Assembly (NCBI GenBank): GCA_963931925.1
Contig: OZ007575.1
Span: 35,803,350-35,867,349, forward strand
DNA length: 64,000 nt
Source of the DNA: Onchidella celtica
Taxonomy: Eukaryota > Mollusca > Gastropoda > Systellommatophora > Onchidiidae
Reading direction: 5' to 3'
Shown in pieces: positions 29,720-41,687 of the stretch (position 1 is the first letter of the stretch; every line of letters begins with the position of its first letter). Both the position numbers and the translations under genes were made by a program. The notes below the pieces were generated by a model. It ran no database searches. It saw only the letters and a list, made by a program, of their open reading frames with translations, and was not told the DNA's origin.

Positions 29720-30868
29720 TGTCACAAATCCCAGATTGGGAGATGTAATGATTATAACAGGACAACAATCACGAACGAACAAGTATAACACTTAACAGAA
29801 CAACCAATCAGACTCACACATTTATTATACATAAAGATAAAGATCTAAGTGCAATTACATACATTACATTATTGAATTCAACTACCATCCAATGGTCTTA
29901 TTCCCACATTCATTCTTCTCCGGGTCCACAACCCGATAGTTACTTTCTAACTATGCTCTGGCCTCAGCCTCACATCAAGGTATGTCCTACGAGCGGGCCT
30001 ATCTTACTGGCTCCTGCTCAACCTAATCTCCGTATCTCAATCTCCCCTCAAGGTCTTAATAGCACAATATTTCAATAGCACAGTAGTATCTCAATAGCAC
30101 ATTCATATTTCAATAGCACATTAACATCTAAATACATCACGTCCCTGTCTGTGGCCAGACTGCCACGACTCATGTGCTCCCGCTGTCCTGCGCGACAGCT
30201 TCACTCCTGCTGGCCTACGGTTAGCCTTCGGCCCAACCCAAGCATGTCCTTATGCTGGCCTATCCCCTGTGCTAGTCTCTCCACCGCGGGTAGCCTCACG
30301 GCCCGACCCCGGCACCTATAAGAATAACATTACATCTGGATAACACCATACAATTACTATCCACTTCACCACTCATTACGAACCATCAAGCGTACACACA
30401 ATAGTCCACATTTCACTCACGACACATCTGCACTCTCTCTACGGTAACACACCTCCACCGTATTACACAGTACTCACTCTCTTTACGAATCCATGATCCT
30501 AACTTACATCTATCGCTCCTTGCGCACATCTCTATACACAGTAATCAATGACTTTCACATTACTCACATATAACTTATTTACATCATGGTAATAGGCGAA
30601 CATAGTACATCAATCCTCATAATTATCGATCATAGTTCAACCTACCAGTCATCACTGGAATATACAACACACAATCTCCCGACTGCTCTCTCACGTCTGT
30701 CTCCTTGGACTTCTTAACTTGCAGTGACTGTAAGCACACCGCTCTCGCCTCATCCAAACCCCCCAACTCACAACATTCCATGCTTTCCATTAATTGTGGG
30801 CCGTGAGTTAATCTTACTCTACCCCCTTCTTCCCGTAACTATTGATCCTCGCTCACTCGCTCGTGACA
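29720..30868 (+). mobile_element. solo-LTR-like element, 1149 bp, perfect 5-bp TSD CTGGC
   Basis: Starts TGTCACAAATCCC and ends GCTCGTGACA. CTGGC lies immediately before (29715-29719) and after (30869-30873). TG...CA ends plus a perfect 5-bp duplication fit an LTR left after recombination. The plus strand is A/C-rich with repeated 'tcaatagcaca' words and no ORF. Terminal bases are shared with the elements at 11903 and 56009. Confidence 0.8.
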
Positions 30869-30907
30869 CTGGCTAACTGGCCACAGCATTCTTTTAGTTT
30901 GAGACAT

Positions 30908-31080
30908 GGCGACCTTACTTTATTAAATATAGTAACCTCTTTGTTTCTTGTTTGTCCCAACTCCACTTTTTGGACAATTGAGAAATTCGACATTAAACAT
31001 TCTCGGCTTTAGTATTACGATAGGAAGTTGGAATACTAAAAAACTCTGAACTGTGAAACCGCTTGGTAAGTGCCGCAATG
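30908..31080. mobile_element. MITE family A, copy 2 (partial)
   Basis: 'ggcgaccttac', 'ttgtttcttgtttgtccca', then 'gagaaattcgacattaaac', 'cggctttagtatta' and 'ctgtgaaaccgcttg' follow the order of the copy at 3271-3470. The right terminal repeat was not found. Confidence 0.7.
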
Positions 31081-31084
31081 CATT

Positions 31085-34070
31085 TTAAACAAGTCTCAAA
31101 GTGCTTATTTGTTATAGCTCTCGTTCGTACGCAAAGATCTCGGTTTTTTTGTTTTTTTTTTAGAAAAAGGATATAGAAAAAAAAAAACGTGATATGGCCG
31201 CATATCTTCTTTTTCTGGAAGGGGGGGGGGTGTGGGTTAGCCACAATTTGTTAATAAAAATCCATGTATATGTATTTTGGCTATATGGCCCAAATAATCT
31301 CCCCCCCCCCCCCCTGTTTTTTTTACTCTCATCTATCCGATCTAAACAAAACGCATTGTGAGAACTTAACAGATAAAACAATTGTACAATTATGGAACAT
31401 TCAAATTCTATTTATGAAATTTTAATTGAAGAAGCTCGTGAGTAACAAGCTTAAATAAGGTGCGCAAAACGCCATGAAAGGCTCAAAGCGGCCTTTTTCC
31501 ATGCCGATGTGTCATTATCGAACTCACACCAGATAGTATAGATGATTCACTATTGGTCAATTTGCACTGGGAGACACGAGAGGTTTCGCGAAGCCATTGT
31601 TAGCATGGAGTGGAAAGTAGGTCGCTGCGGTTAGCAAGACCCGTTTGTGCATTTCCACCGGGCGTAAGAACTTACAAAACGCTCTAAATAGTTTCAATCA
31701 GCCCAAAAATATCAACAAACCACAGTAAACAGATATGCACACTATCTTTGGTGAAGAATGTCTCTTTCAATTCTTCAATTTCTTGTTTACCGCAACGACC
31801 TAGTTTCGCGATTTGGCGGAAGTGAGATCTCTCTATACATCTATACTCTCTGCTCACACAAAACTTGTAGGCTTATCGACCCTTACTGTAGTCCAATACA
31901 TATTGGTTTCCAATCACTAATCATTACATAGACGTTGTTACATAGTGTTATTACAAGACAAGAGAATGGTGAACTATATAAGGGAAAAAATGCCAATCCA
32001 ACACTTGTTACGCTAATAAAGAATCCTTCCATAAACCAGATATGCAGTTAAATGGACTAAAAAACAATTCATGCGCTCTGGGAATGGAGCGAATCTTCTC
32101 GCTTGCACCTGAACTCAATGTCATTGCTATTACAAAACGCCTAATGATCAATTCATTTAATCGACTTCCTAATCCGATTATTTATTTATTTCTAGAAATT
32201 GTCTTCTTAACCTATATACCATTGTAACAAAGCAAATGAGAACATAATTGTCATGTAATTATCCTGGTATCGATTTCAAAGTACAGAGTGCCGTAACGAG
32301 TATGTGCTCGAAACCACTGTCAGTATCACTGCTGACAGTAAAGTGATTTTAAATTCATCTCCAAGCTGGCGCAAGGGAAATATTGTGTTTAATTATTTGC
32401 GGAAATTATTTCAGTTGAGAGCAGTAAACGGATGAATCATGCTCTATTAATTGCCTTCCTGGCACTGAGAAACGCAATATATGCTCAGTGTTTTCCATCC
32501 CTTAGTAAAACCAAGATACCCGAGTGACAAGATGAGACACCTCGGGGTTTTCGCGTGTATTGGTTTTGCAGCGTCACCTAGTGGCGTACAGGGTGAGAGA
32601 TGTAAACAACGGCATTTTTTACAAAGCCAAATAGAGAAAATGCCGAGCTTTGTTCAGTGTTCAGCTCTCACCCTAGACCTTGCTGGAAGTCTCTGACTTT
32701 GTAATTATAAAGTAGTTCATTGTAGGAAATAAAAATAAAATTGTCCCAAAACTTTGAATTTCTATCCTCACGCCAAAATCGCTCATAAAATGTCGAGTAA
32801 AAGCATAGGGCACCAGGCACACCAAATTTACTAAAAACATCCTATCTTCACACAGTGGAGACTGTCTATCTGCTAGTGACTAGCATACTGACAATGAAGT
32901 TGAACTACAATCCTTTTAATTGCCAGTACCACGGAGGGCGTATAACATCGAGATTATGCTGTTCTGGGCGTGTATCACAAGAACACGAGAACTAAAACTA
33001 GTCGCAACAAAGAAACTAGAGCTGAAAAATTCAAACTATGTGAAACGAACCAGTGAAAAGGAGATGATGACAAACAGGTAACCGACGGAGAGCTGCAAAA
33101 TTCGAACTATATGAAAGAGAAACAATAAAAAGGAAAACATGACCAACAGGAAATCAGTGCATACGAAAATTTCCACCGTTCGTCTAACTGTCAGAACCGC
33201 CAGGAAAGCTCAATCTGTCTGGATGATTATCAGAATATTTTGTTCGGAAACATCACGGAGTCACTAATCAGTCTCGGTCGTATTGGTTGATCCATTCGTA
33301 TTACATTCTGTTTCTCAGAAACTGAGACCTGTCAAAGTTTTTCACATTTCCATTGGGCTAGAAGCAGTATCAGACGAACAGCCATGACACTTTCGACAAA
33401 GACACGGGATACCTTGCCAACGGGAGGGAAAGATGATACCGAAGAGAAATTTTATGACAGAATGGGAAGAGAAATGGCATTTCGCTGCTGACGTAAAATA
33501 TATATTTCTTTAGTAAAACAAAACGCACTCTTAATTATTGTCAGGATTTGAAAGCAAATGACGGTACCATGAAATGACTTAGTTGTACCGTACGTAAAGA
33601 ACACCACGGCGCAGGCCTGTGACAGTGTGTAAAACAAAACATGATCATTTGAGTTTCTGAGATTACTGACAAAAATGGGGGAAAGTTCATAACCTTTCAG
33701 AATAATTCAAGTGGATGATGGAGAGGGGACAGAAAATTCAAAACATACTTTGCCTCATGCATTTTTGAGATTGACACGACGTACAGTTTCCTAATCGTAG
33801 ACGATTGGGAGTGGATCTAGGGAAATCAGGCTAAAGATGAAAGCCCAAATTCCTGAGAAAACCTCTCCAAAGGGGGAAAATTATTTCCATTGAAATTAAG
33901 ATTTGCTTCTAAAATGGACGATCAGCCATTTTTCTGCATTCCGTTAAATATTTTGCTTGATATCGCCTCAGAAATTATTTTGATTCTTGAAAGAGGTATA
34001 AAAATGTCAGTCCGAGCCCGATTTCGCCCAAAACCACTGACAATCCTTCAAACCAAATAAAAGCAAGTCA
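31085..34070. other. long stretch with no recognised gene
   Basis: Homopolymer-rich at 31145-31320 (poly-T, poly-G and poly-C runs). The rest is AT-rich and unique-looking. There is an imperfect inverted repeat at about 32588-32676 (cagggtgagagatgtaaac / agctctcaccctag). A tandem duplication of about 70 bp lies at about 33015-33150 (gagctgaaaaattcaaacta / gagctgcaaaattcgaacta). Short open frames have no recognisable domain. Confidence 0.45.
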
Positions 34071-34074
34071 ACCA

Positions 34075-34135
34075 ATCACTCAGTCAATCAATCAATCAAT
34101 CAACCAATCAACCATCCAATCACTCAATCAAATAC
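34075..34135. repeat. CAAT-type microsatellite
   Basis: Interrupted 'caatcaatcaaccaatca' units. Confidence 0.8.
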
Positions 34136-34697
34136 CGTGGAATTTTGTGCAGAAGCAACTAACATGCTTAACGACACAAATTTTTCAGAGATGATATAGT
34201 ATAACTGATAATGACCTGTTTTTCACTATAGAATAATAGCCTTGGGGAGTACCAATGCTTTGATAGTTCTATCTTGCACGGAAGCGAATCGAATTCAGAA
34301 ATTTAATACGAATCGAAACTGATTACCATAAAGTATACACTAAGTAAATAGTATACCTATACTTATTAAACCCCACAACATTCTAAACTAATTTAATCAT
34401 CATATCACAACTAATGCCTAATGACTTTCTGGACTTGTGATTAAACTAGAAAAATAAATGAAAATGCACGTTTTAAACATAAAGGAATGTTTTTGAATAA
34501 CAGAAAATCTTAGAAACCTGAGCATATCCATTTAGTTTGGCAAAGTAAAATAAATATTCAAAATGAGAAATGACTAAAGTATAAATGATAGTAATATTTC
34601 TCACATTGTATATTGTAGGAACTCTGTAGCCGATCAGCACCATCCTTGACTAGAAAGTTTAGGGTACCTATAATTATATAACAGCGTCATTCTGTGT

Positions 34698-35216
34698 CAG
34701 GGGTGGCCAAACCGCGGCTCCCAAGCCACATGCGGCTCATTGACCTTCCACATGCGGCTCATGAAAATAATAATGTTCGTCCTTGTTTTGACCAGATATT
34801 TACTATGACAAATAAATATCTCTTTTCTTATCCTTTTAGTTTCATTTTTTGGCAGTCTAATTTTGTTACTGGAATGAAAATTTCCACGTTTTTCTTAGAT
34901 ATTCCCGCAGTTTACCACCAACGCATTTATTACGTTCAGAATAGTTCAAAGATCAGTCAAGATTCTGAAAACATTAACTTTGGTATTACTGTGTACTTTG
35001 TGATTACTGAAACTAATACAAATTAATAATTTAAAAACTGCATAATTATATGAGTAAATATTGTTGCATACATGTATTTCTTTATATTTATATAAAAAAT
35101 TTTAACAATTATATGGAATGTAACAATAAAAACGTGTGTGTAAATTTTGTTTATATCTTGTGGCCCTCGAACACGTGAAGTTTATCGTATGTGACTCTTA
35201 CATTAAGCCACCCCTG
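34698..35216. mobile_element. hAT-type non-autonomous element, 519 bp, 8-bp TSD
   Basis: The left end CAGGGGTGGCCAAACCGC and right end aagccacccctg form a short TIR, with 'catgcggctcat' repeated subterminally. Flanks ttctgtgt and ttctatat match at 6 of 8 positions. The interior is AT-rich; the open frame inside is not a known protein. Confidence 0.85.
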
Positions 35217-35317
35217 TTCTATATCATATTCAGGCAGCCCTGATGAACCGTCTCCCTTAACCGAAAACAAAGCATACAATTGTTCGGAGAACTAGAAGGA
35301 TGCCCGGCATATTAACA

Positions 35318-35545
35318 TGCAGCGCAGACCAGCAAATTCAGGAGCGGGGTTGCAACACACCCACATCCCAGGGATTTTCGGTGATGTTCAGACTCATTTT
35401 AGGGTTGGGGTTAGGGTTAGGGTGCACAGTCAAGAGGTTGCAGCACCCATGGCAGTGTTCGATAGGACGAGAAATCCCTCAGCCGATGACCTGTGTTTGG
35501 GGGTATGTGGCTGCCCCGCTCCTGAATTTGCTGGTCTGCACTGCA
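35318..35545 (+). mobile_element. 228-bp inverted-repeat element carrying TTAGGG telomere repeats, copy 1
   Basis: TIRs of about 32 bp: left 'tgcagcgcagaccagcaaat' then 'tcaggagcgggg'; right its near-perfect reverse complement. The core contains 'ttagggttggggttaggg' plus one more repeat (35400-35422). The copy at 48011-48270 has the same core in opposite orientation (CCCTAA) and similar inner TIR. Confidence 0.8.
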
Positions 35546-37610
35546 ATCGGCAAACACGCGTCTGGCATAACCCGGGTTAAACGTGAGCACCAATCTTTCT
35601 ATCTCTCTCTCTCTCTTTCATTCTGATCTAGAAAATATCGCATAATAATCTACAGCCTTGCTACAGATTTCATGCGCGCTAAGGCACAACGACCTCAAAC
35701 TGAAATTGCACCAAAGTGAACATTTATTGTGTCAAATTCATATAGTCTCTCATGTGCTGAGCTAATCAAAGACAGCGCAAAGAAAGCGACTGGATTATAT
35801 TAATTGACACATAAGAAAATATTTGAGTTAAATTTAGAGTCAGTTATTTTGGCTGTAACGTTGAGCTAAAAAAAAAAAAAAACAAGAGGGCAAAATTGGA
35901 CCATAATGAAATACTCCACCCACATGTTTACTTATATAAAGAAGATATATCGACAGGGAAGCAACGGTTATTCAATTTCGGTATTAAATTGTTGGTGTTT
36001 CTACATAATATTTCAATGTTGAGTCCCATCCCATTATTTGATTTTAGAATCAAGTGCATGTAATAATCTCATCTGAATTCAGTTTCAGAAGAAATGAAAA
36101 TATTTAAAAATCAACACAAAATATTGTGATATTAAAGAGAGGCATTTAAATATGCTCGCTATGCTGTGATCACTGCCTGGCGGTCTCAGAATGCCCGCTG
36201 GATACCTCATAGAAACGCAAGAAAACATCTAGAACCATATCTAAATTAAAGGTAGTTTGCTGATGTGGCATACATCTAGCTAAAGTATAATTGCTGAGTG
36301 GAACTGCTGAGAGAGAAAACAATCTTCTGTATCTTTCTTTGTTCGCTTTCAAGTGCATTAACACTGATCCACCATTCACATAAACCGAGGGGTGCCTGCG
36401 CAGAGACTGTATCCCCAGTTTTGTAAATTTTACAGGAGAGCGATTTGAAAGTTTTGACATAAAGTATCAAACTTCTGTAACGACCTTTAAATCCTCATCA
36501 ATAATTAGGTCAATTAATTCGATAATGGAATTTTCCTCATGTCGAAATGGAGTACTAACCAAGGCGAAATAGAATTGTGCAACAAAAAAATAAGAAAACT
36601 TGAAAGTTTTTAAGTTACTGTGTTTTCGCAGGCACCCCTTGATATATTACGTCATAACATTTTATTTGGTGCAAAGAAACAATATAAAAACTGCATGTAC
36701 AATGCGACTAGTGTTTTTAACTTCTTATCAAGCGAACAAATAATAATAGTTCAAAAGACAGTGATGTAGTTAAGTTACCACAAGCGCACAGAATATACAA
36801 CAAGCCCATAGGATAAACAACGTACGTGAATAAGCTGCTCATCTGAAATTCACCAAGAGCACGAGTAAGAAATGTCGCTACCAGGTAGAGTGAAATGGTT
36901 TTGCTTTCATGGCAAAGTCCGCTCCGTGATGGCCATCAGGTAACTGTGGAATCTGGTATTACATGGTGCGAGATATCATAGAACGTGTGGCGTTCCAGAC
37001 TTCTACCAGAGGGGAAAGCACTGCATGCTTCTTCTGTCAGTGCCGAGAGATTCAGTAATACTGCACGTGGGTGGGAAGTCGATAGCGATTGGTTGGCGTC
37101 CGTTGTCCTTGCATTTGCGCATCTTACGAATGTTGCGCGTGGGCTTGTGCGTGAGGAGATTGAAATTGGGGCGTGACGAGAACGGAAGATTGTTTATAAC
37201 ATGCAACAGATCATCTCTTTCCTCATCTTCTTTTCTCTCCCCTTTATCCATCCCATAATACGTCACTGTTCCCTAAAACTGTGTGTATTAATCGAATTTG
37301 GCTACTTTTCAGGAGAAGCAAGAAATCATTTTATTTCAGCACAACTGCTCATTTATGGTGAATTTTTTAATGTTTGCTATTCGATTATTTTTCGGCTTAA
37401 GGGTCTATAACCAAGATCATTCGATGCCGCTTTGAATGTAGTTGAATGTCTTATTTAAAAACGATTTTTCGAATGTTTGAGTTTCTACAGTCTTAGGGCT
37501 TGGTGACGAATTACAGTTCCCCAATCCTCTCTTAGAGCCATCTGACTCTGTACCACAGAATAACTACAATACAGGAGTACAATCGGGCACTTCGGTTGGT
37601 TCCGCCGATG
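35546..37610. other. no gene recognised
   Basis: A (CT)n run lies near 35601-35618 and a poly-A near 35867-35883. A diverged repeat at 36269-36370 is shared with 24424-24550. The remainder is unique-looking and no supported exon was found. Confidence 0.4.
36269..36370. repeat. diverged dispersed repeat, partner of 24424-24550
   Basis: Contains 'catacatctagctaaagt', 'tatctttctttgttcgcttt' and 'caagtgcatta' in the same order and orientation as the partner. The minus frame is open for 96 codons but unrecognised. Confidence 0.55.
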
Positions 37611-37614
37611 CTCG

Positions 37615-37657
37615 GGCCGCCATTTTTTTGGCTCGTTAACAACAGTAAACAGTAAAC
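37615..37657 (+). promoter_or_regulatory. possible 5' UTR/promoter with a YY1-like site
   Basis: 'gggccgccattttttt' directly upstream of the THAP exon resembles a YY1-type GCCGCCATTTT initiator site. No TATA box was seen. Inference only. Confidence 0.3.
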
Positions 37658-37803
37658 ATGGCGTCTACAGGCAAGTCAACAGCTGGTGCAATGTATTGTT
37701 GTGCGATAAATTGTTCAAACAACACTTCGAAATCAATCGACCCCCGCACACAGAAGCCGATGAGGTTTCACAGATTTCCAGATCCTAACAAGGAAAAAGA
37801 AAG
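37658..37803 (+). CDS. first exon of a THAP zinc-finger protein
   Basis: Starts in a good context (aaacATGGcg) and encodes MASTGKSTAGAMYCCAINCS, then N-rich and basic residues, PMRFHRFPDP and KEKER. A Cys pair C-x4-C followed about 25 residues later by FHRFP is the N-terminal half of the THAP domain, a C2CH DNA-binding finger found in nuclear regulators and P-element-type transposases. The exon ends AG|GTAAGA, a good donor in phase 2. An in-frame stop (taa) overlaps the donor, so splicing is required. The expected downstream exon with W, the C-x2-H pair and AVPTIF was not found in the following sequence, so the gene may be long-introned, broken, or transposon-derived. Confidence 0.6.
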
Positions 37804-38222
37804 GTAAGATCTACTGTCCCCACCGATCCCAAACCCAGACTCAGATATAATAGTGGATAGATAGAAGAGAATGAGTCACTCAATGACAATGAGTATGAGA
37901 AGCGTCCCGAAACAAACTACACTGCACTCACAGTAGTCACAGTACACACTTTTACTGACTACTGTGTTGTTGTGTGTAGTGACAGTCCTTTGGGACGGTT
38001 CTCTAATATTGCCAATTCATTTTCTTAACTAGATCTGCAGCTAAAAGTGAAAGTTAAAAGGAAGGTTGATATGATAGGATAAGCCGTAGGGTATCTAGGC
38101 CCGCAGGCTACGACGAAATGAAGTGCTGCATACTAGATTTCTATGCACATAGTATTACTACTACTTTATTAGTCTAGAAAGGGGATATATCTAACTGTAT
38201 ACATAATTAATTGTATAATGGT

Positions 38223-38226
<4 letters not shown>

Positions 38227-38304
<78 letters not shown>

Positions 38305-38305
38305 G

Positions 38306-38340
<35 letters not shown>
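38227..38340. repeat. (GA)n microsatellite
   Basis: About 75 bp pure GA, then an interrupted tail. The RE-rich frames are artefacts. Confidence 0.95.
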
Positions 38341-38342
<2 letters not shown>

Positions 38343-38689
38343 TGAAGATTACTGTTATGTTCTGCTTATTATAATATTATGCCATGTATTTCACATTATG
38401 TTACTGATCATTATTTTTTATTGTGGTTTACAAATCTCTTTTTTTCTTACTTTCACAATTTTTTTTTCTTTCTTACTTTTCTTTTTCTTCCTTGTGGGAT
38501 GATGAAGCCCCCCCCCCCCCCGAAATAAATTAAATTGTATTGTATTGCCAGAATTATATTATTTAATGTTACTTGCAATAAATTATGGAGCTCATAACAA
38601 CAATGTTTTGTTATATTCATTATTGTTGTTGTAGTTTTGTGTTAAATTATGTGTTTGTATTGTGTTTTTGCGGTCATTGATGGTGGTAG

Positions 38690-38775
38690 TGGTGGTAGCT
38701 GATGATGATGATGATGGTGAAGATGATGATACAGTTGTAGTTAATGTTGGTGATGGTGGTGGTGAGGATGATGAT
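38690..38775. repeat. GAT/GGT-type trinucleotide repeat
   Basis: Interrupted 'gatgatgatgatggtga' units. Confidence 0.8.
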
Positions 38776-38869
38776 AATTGTTAACTCTTTTTGTAATTGT
38801 TGTGGATTGTCTTTACAATCTTTATTGTTCATGCATCAACAAACTGAACGAATCATTATAGAGATCTAT

Positions 38870-38986
38870 CTATAGTAGATCTAGAATTTTAGTTAGATCA
38901 AGCTGGTTATACATATCTGTAAAACCAGCTTGATATAAATATAAGATTCTAGATCTAGATCTACTACAGAATAGATAGCCGACCTT
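38870..38986. repeat. short foldback (hairpin) of about 50-bp arms
   Basis: The left arm 'ctatctatagtagatctaga ... atcaagctggtt' pairs with the right arm 'aaccagcttgat ... tctagatctagatctactac'. The loop is only about 15 bp ('atacatatctgta'). It could be a tiny MITE or a hairpin RNA source; no evidence favours the latter. Confidence 0.65.
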
Positions 38987-39303
38987 GCACTTGCATAGCA
39001 GGCAGCATCACTACACTACAGTACTACACTACGCTAGTCTACTATTATAGTCTATAGTTTTAGAGATTTCGTTATTATTATGATTCTGAAATCTTTAATG
39101 TTGATATTATTCGCTCTAATTTGCAAAATCTATCGTACACAGCATGAGGAATTAGCCGCCGGTTCACACTGATAGCCGACCTCGCATACAAAGGCTTAAT
39201 TAGGTAGCATTGAGTAGCAGCGAGCCAGCGGCAGCGTCCGTGGATACGACGTATCAACCGAACCAATTAAATGGCGGACGCGATTCGTCATTGACCCAGA
39301 TTT

Positions 39304-39315
39304 CGTGACGTCACG
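39304..39315. promoter_or_regulatory. perfect CRE palindrome
   Basis: cgtgacgtcacg contains TGACGTCA, the consensus CREB/ATF site, shortly downstream of 'aaatggcggacgcg'. No gene start could be confirmed here, so a functional role is unproven. Confidence 0.3.
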
Positions 39316-39524
39316 CAGTGGGAATTGTACTTCTGTATTGTAGTTATTCTGTGCTCTGTACCTTCCTCTTTCCTCCCGCTTTTTTTCTTTCTTTCTTTCT
39401 TTTTTTTTTTTTACCTAGAATAAGTGGAATAAAGAAGTCTGTGTGGAAGCAAAGGGGTGTCGGAGAGAGGTCAGAAAACAGCGTATTAAACATACAATTG
39501 GAAATTCTGATGGTTGGAAAGTAG

Positions 39525-39605
39525 ACAGATAGACAGGCTGGCAGATAGATAGACAGACAGCCAGACAGACAAGAAAACAGACAGACAGATAGATAGATAA
39601 ATAAT
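39525..39605. repeat. GATA/GACA microsatellite
   Basis: Interrupted gacagata/gacagaca units. Confidence 0.85.
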
Positions 39606-40037
39606 GGGCGGGGTTTAAAATGTTTTGATCAGTCAGAATCAGATAGCTAGTTACAAGTCACCTCAATATGTTTGCCAAAGTACACTCCACACCCTGTCTG
39701 GCTTGTGCAGAAGATGCCTCATAGAGACAGTATCAGTGGCGTAAGTAAGGTGGGGCGAGGAAGAAAGTAAAGTGCGTGTCCTGGTTGCCAAATTTGGAAG
39801 GAAGCGCCACTTTTAATTTTAACGAATTCACTTCCAGCCAGTTTGCAGGAAAATGACCAATGCCCTTGTGATTCCCGCTTAACAAGTCAGGGGTCTTTAC
39901 ATGGTGAAGCTTTTCCTGGTACGAACAACAGAATAGATTTTTAACACAGAATAGCATATGTCTGTCTGAACTTTATCACTTTGAATATTATTTGAGCTCA
40001 GTAAATTACTCTTGGGTCGCCCAGAGCGGCTTCCAGG

Positions 40038-40846
40038 CAGGGTTATCAGATTGGCTTTTTCAAAGCCAAATTCCAGAAATTTGACCTTTTTTTTTTTTTT
40101 TGGATATGATTGGCGTCGGAAAATTCATTTTGCTTTTTAGCTTTTTCCTGGCTTTTTTTCCTGACTTACTAAAATTATCTGCACGAAAACTACACACCAT
40201 CCTCTTTCTAAAACAGTTCCTATCCAGGAAATATGTTTTGGTCAGTTCTATGTACATGGGCCAAGATTTCTGCCCCTAACTGACAAGAAAGCGCCAACTG
40301 GCAAAGTCAGTGTCCACTTGACACTGGATTCTATCTTTTATATTTTTTAAACTGGTCCCGTTTTTTTGAGAGACTGTCACCCACCTTAGAAGTCCCCGCA
40401 CATCTGTGGTTCTGGAGTGATATCCTTCACCATGGAGTATTTAAAGAGCTGGCCACCTTCATTTTTGTTTGTGTAATAATCCCAGTCAGCAATGAATATT
40501 TCCTCATGTATCTTCCGTTAAAAATAAGACTGAAAAGCAGAGTGCAGCTGAATCGTCTTGATGCTATTGTGAGAATCGGAGCAGAACTATTGCTTTAAAA
40601 AAAAAGTTGCGAAGATTTTTCACTGCATCACCAGAAACGTTTTGAAAAAAATAATAAAAATTCAACACTGACAAGATTTAATCCAGATGTTCCATTCATT
40701 CTAATGGGGAGGATGATATTAATCTGTTTCTGGAGCTTTTCGTGAGATGTCATTCTGAAAACTATACTAGAATTTCTTTGGCTTTTTTCTGTTTTTTTTT
40801 TCTAGCATTTCTGGCTTAAACTTAAAATTTCAGTCTGCCAACCCTG
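40038..40846. mobile_element. hAT-type non-autonomous element, 809 bp, 8-bp TSD
   Basis: The left end CAGGGTTATCAGATTGGC and right end (reverse complement CAGGGTTGGCAGACTG) form the TIR. Flanks cttccagg and cttgcagg match at 7 of 8 bases. The interior has poly-T tracts and no transposase. Confidence 0.85.
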
Positions 40847-41239
40847 CTTGCAGGAATTAATCAGTTAATAGGTACACCTGGTTACGTCCGTGGTAAATAT
40901 TGAATACAGCTTGACCAATACACGACCTTCTTTGACTAAGTTTTACCCACAGACGCGTGAGTACTGTATGAATAGAAATGTGAGTTTTCACTGATTTAAA
41001 CAAACAGAACATACTATAATTATGTTGTCACGCGAAGTCAAACAGCAGTGTACAAATTGTCATGTCCTGAAGAAATCGAAATGACAGCTGCTGTTCCGGG
41101 TAGATGTCGTGTCTCGGTATTTAGTTATATTAGCTATACTAGTACCAAAAAGTAGGTACGGTCGATTTGGCCGATTTACGCCTACCTCCTCACGTGGATC
41201 CCTTGTGTGCGTTTTGTAAGTAGGAGCATTGAGATGACT

Positions 41240-41460
41240 TTTCATGTTTACGGAAACGTCAAAAACCCTTCAAGGAGTAAAATGTTTTCTTGCGTACAGA
41301 AACGCCGTTTCCGTGCATTTGGAAACACGTTTTATTTTAACTACTTGATGGCTTTTTGACGTTTCAGTTTCCGTACACTTGGAAACACCTTTTTTTTTTT
41401 TAACTGCTTGATAGATTTTTGACGTTTCCGTATACACGAAAACAAGGCTTTACAATGGTT
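41240..41460. repeat. inverted/direct 'tttccgtacac' repeat block, possible Harbinger-type ends
   Basis: 'catgtttacggaaacgtcaa', 'cgtttccgtgcatttggaaa', 'tttccgtacacttggaaaca' and 'tttccgtatacacgaaaac' recur with 'tgatggctttttgacgttt'/'tgatagatttttgacgtttc'. A related block lies at 45620-45765. The words resemble the subterminal 'tttccatgtgtacg' of the element at 26909. Confidence 0.5.
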
Positions 41461-41687
41461 ATGATCCATGATAAAGAGTTAATGATTTTAACTCCGTAAG
41501 CGCTATTCTGCGTGAAATATTTGACTATTTCATTAGAAATATGACATTTTCATCATCTGATAACTCAATTTTGCGAAAAAAAAAAAATGTAAATAAAAGC
41601 CAAACTTTTCAATTCATTACCATTACTCCCCCACCAGTATCCTTCCCCCATGTAGGCTATTCAAAGACGGGGGGCAATCTCTTAACC

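Noticed and set aside
34694..35026. 110-codon open frame as a gene
   Set aside because: It lies within a hAT-type non-autonomous element and has no domain.
35400..35422. Chromosome end or fusion scar suggested by TTAGGG repeats
   Set aside because: The repeats are short and lie inside a defined inverted-repeat element also found at 48011.
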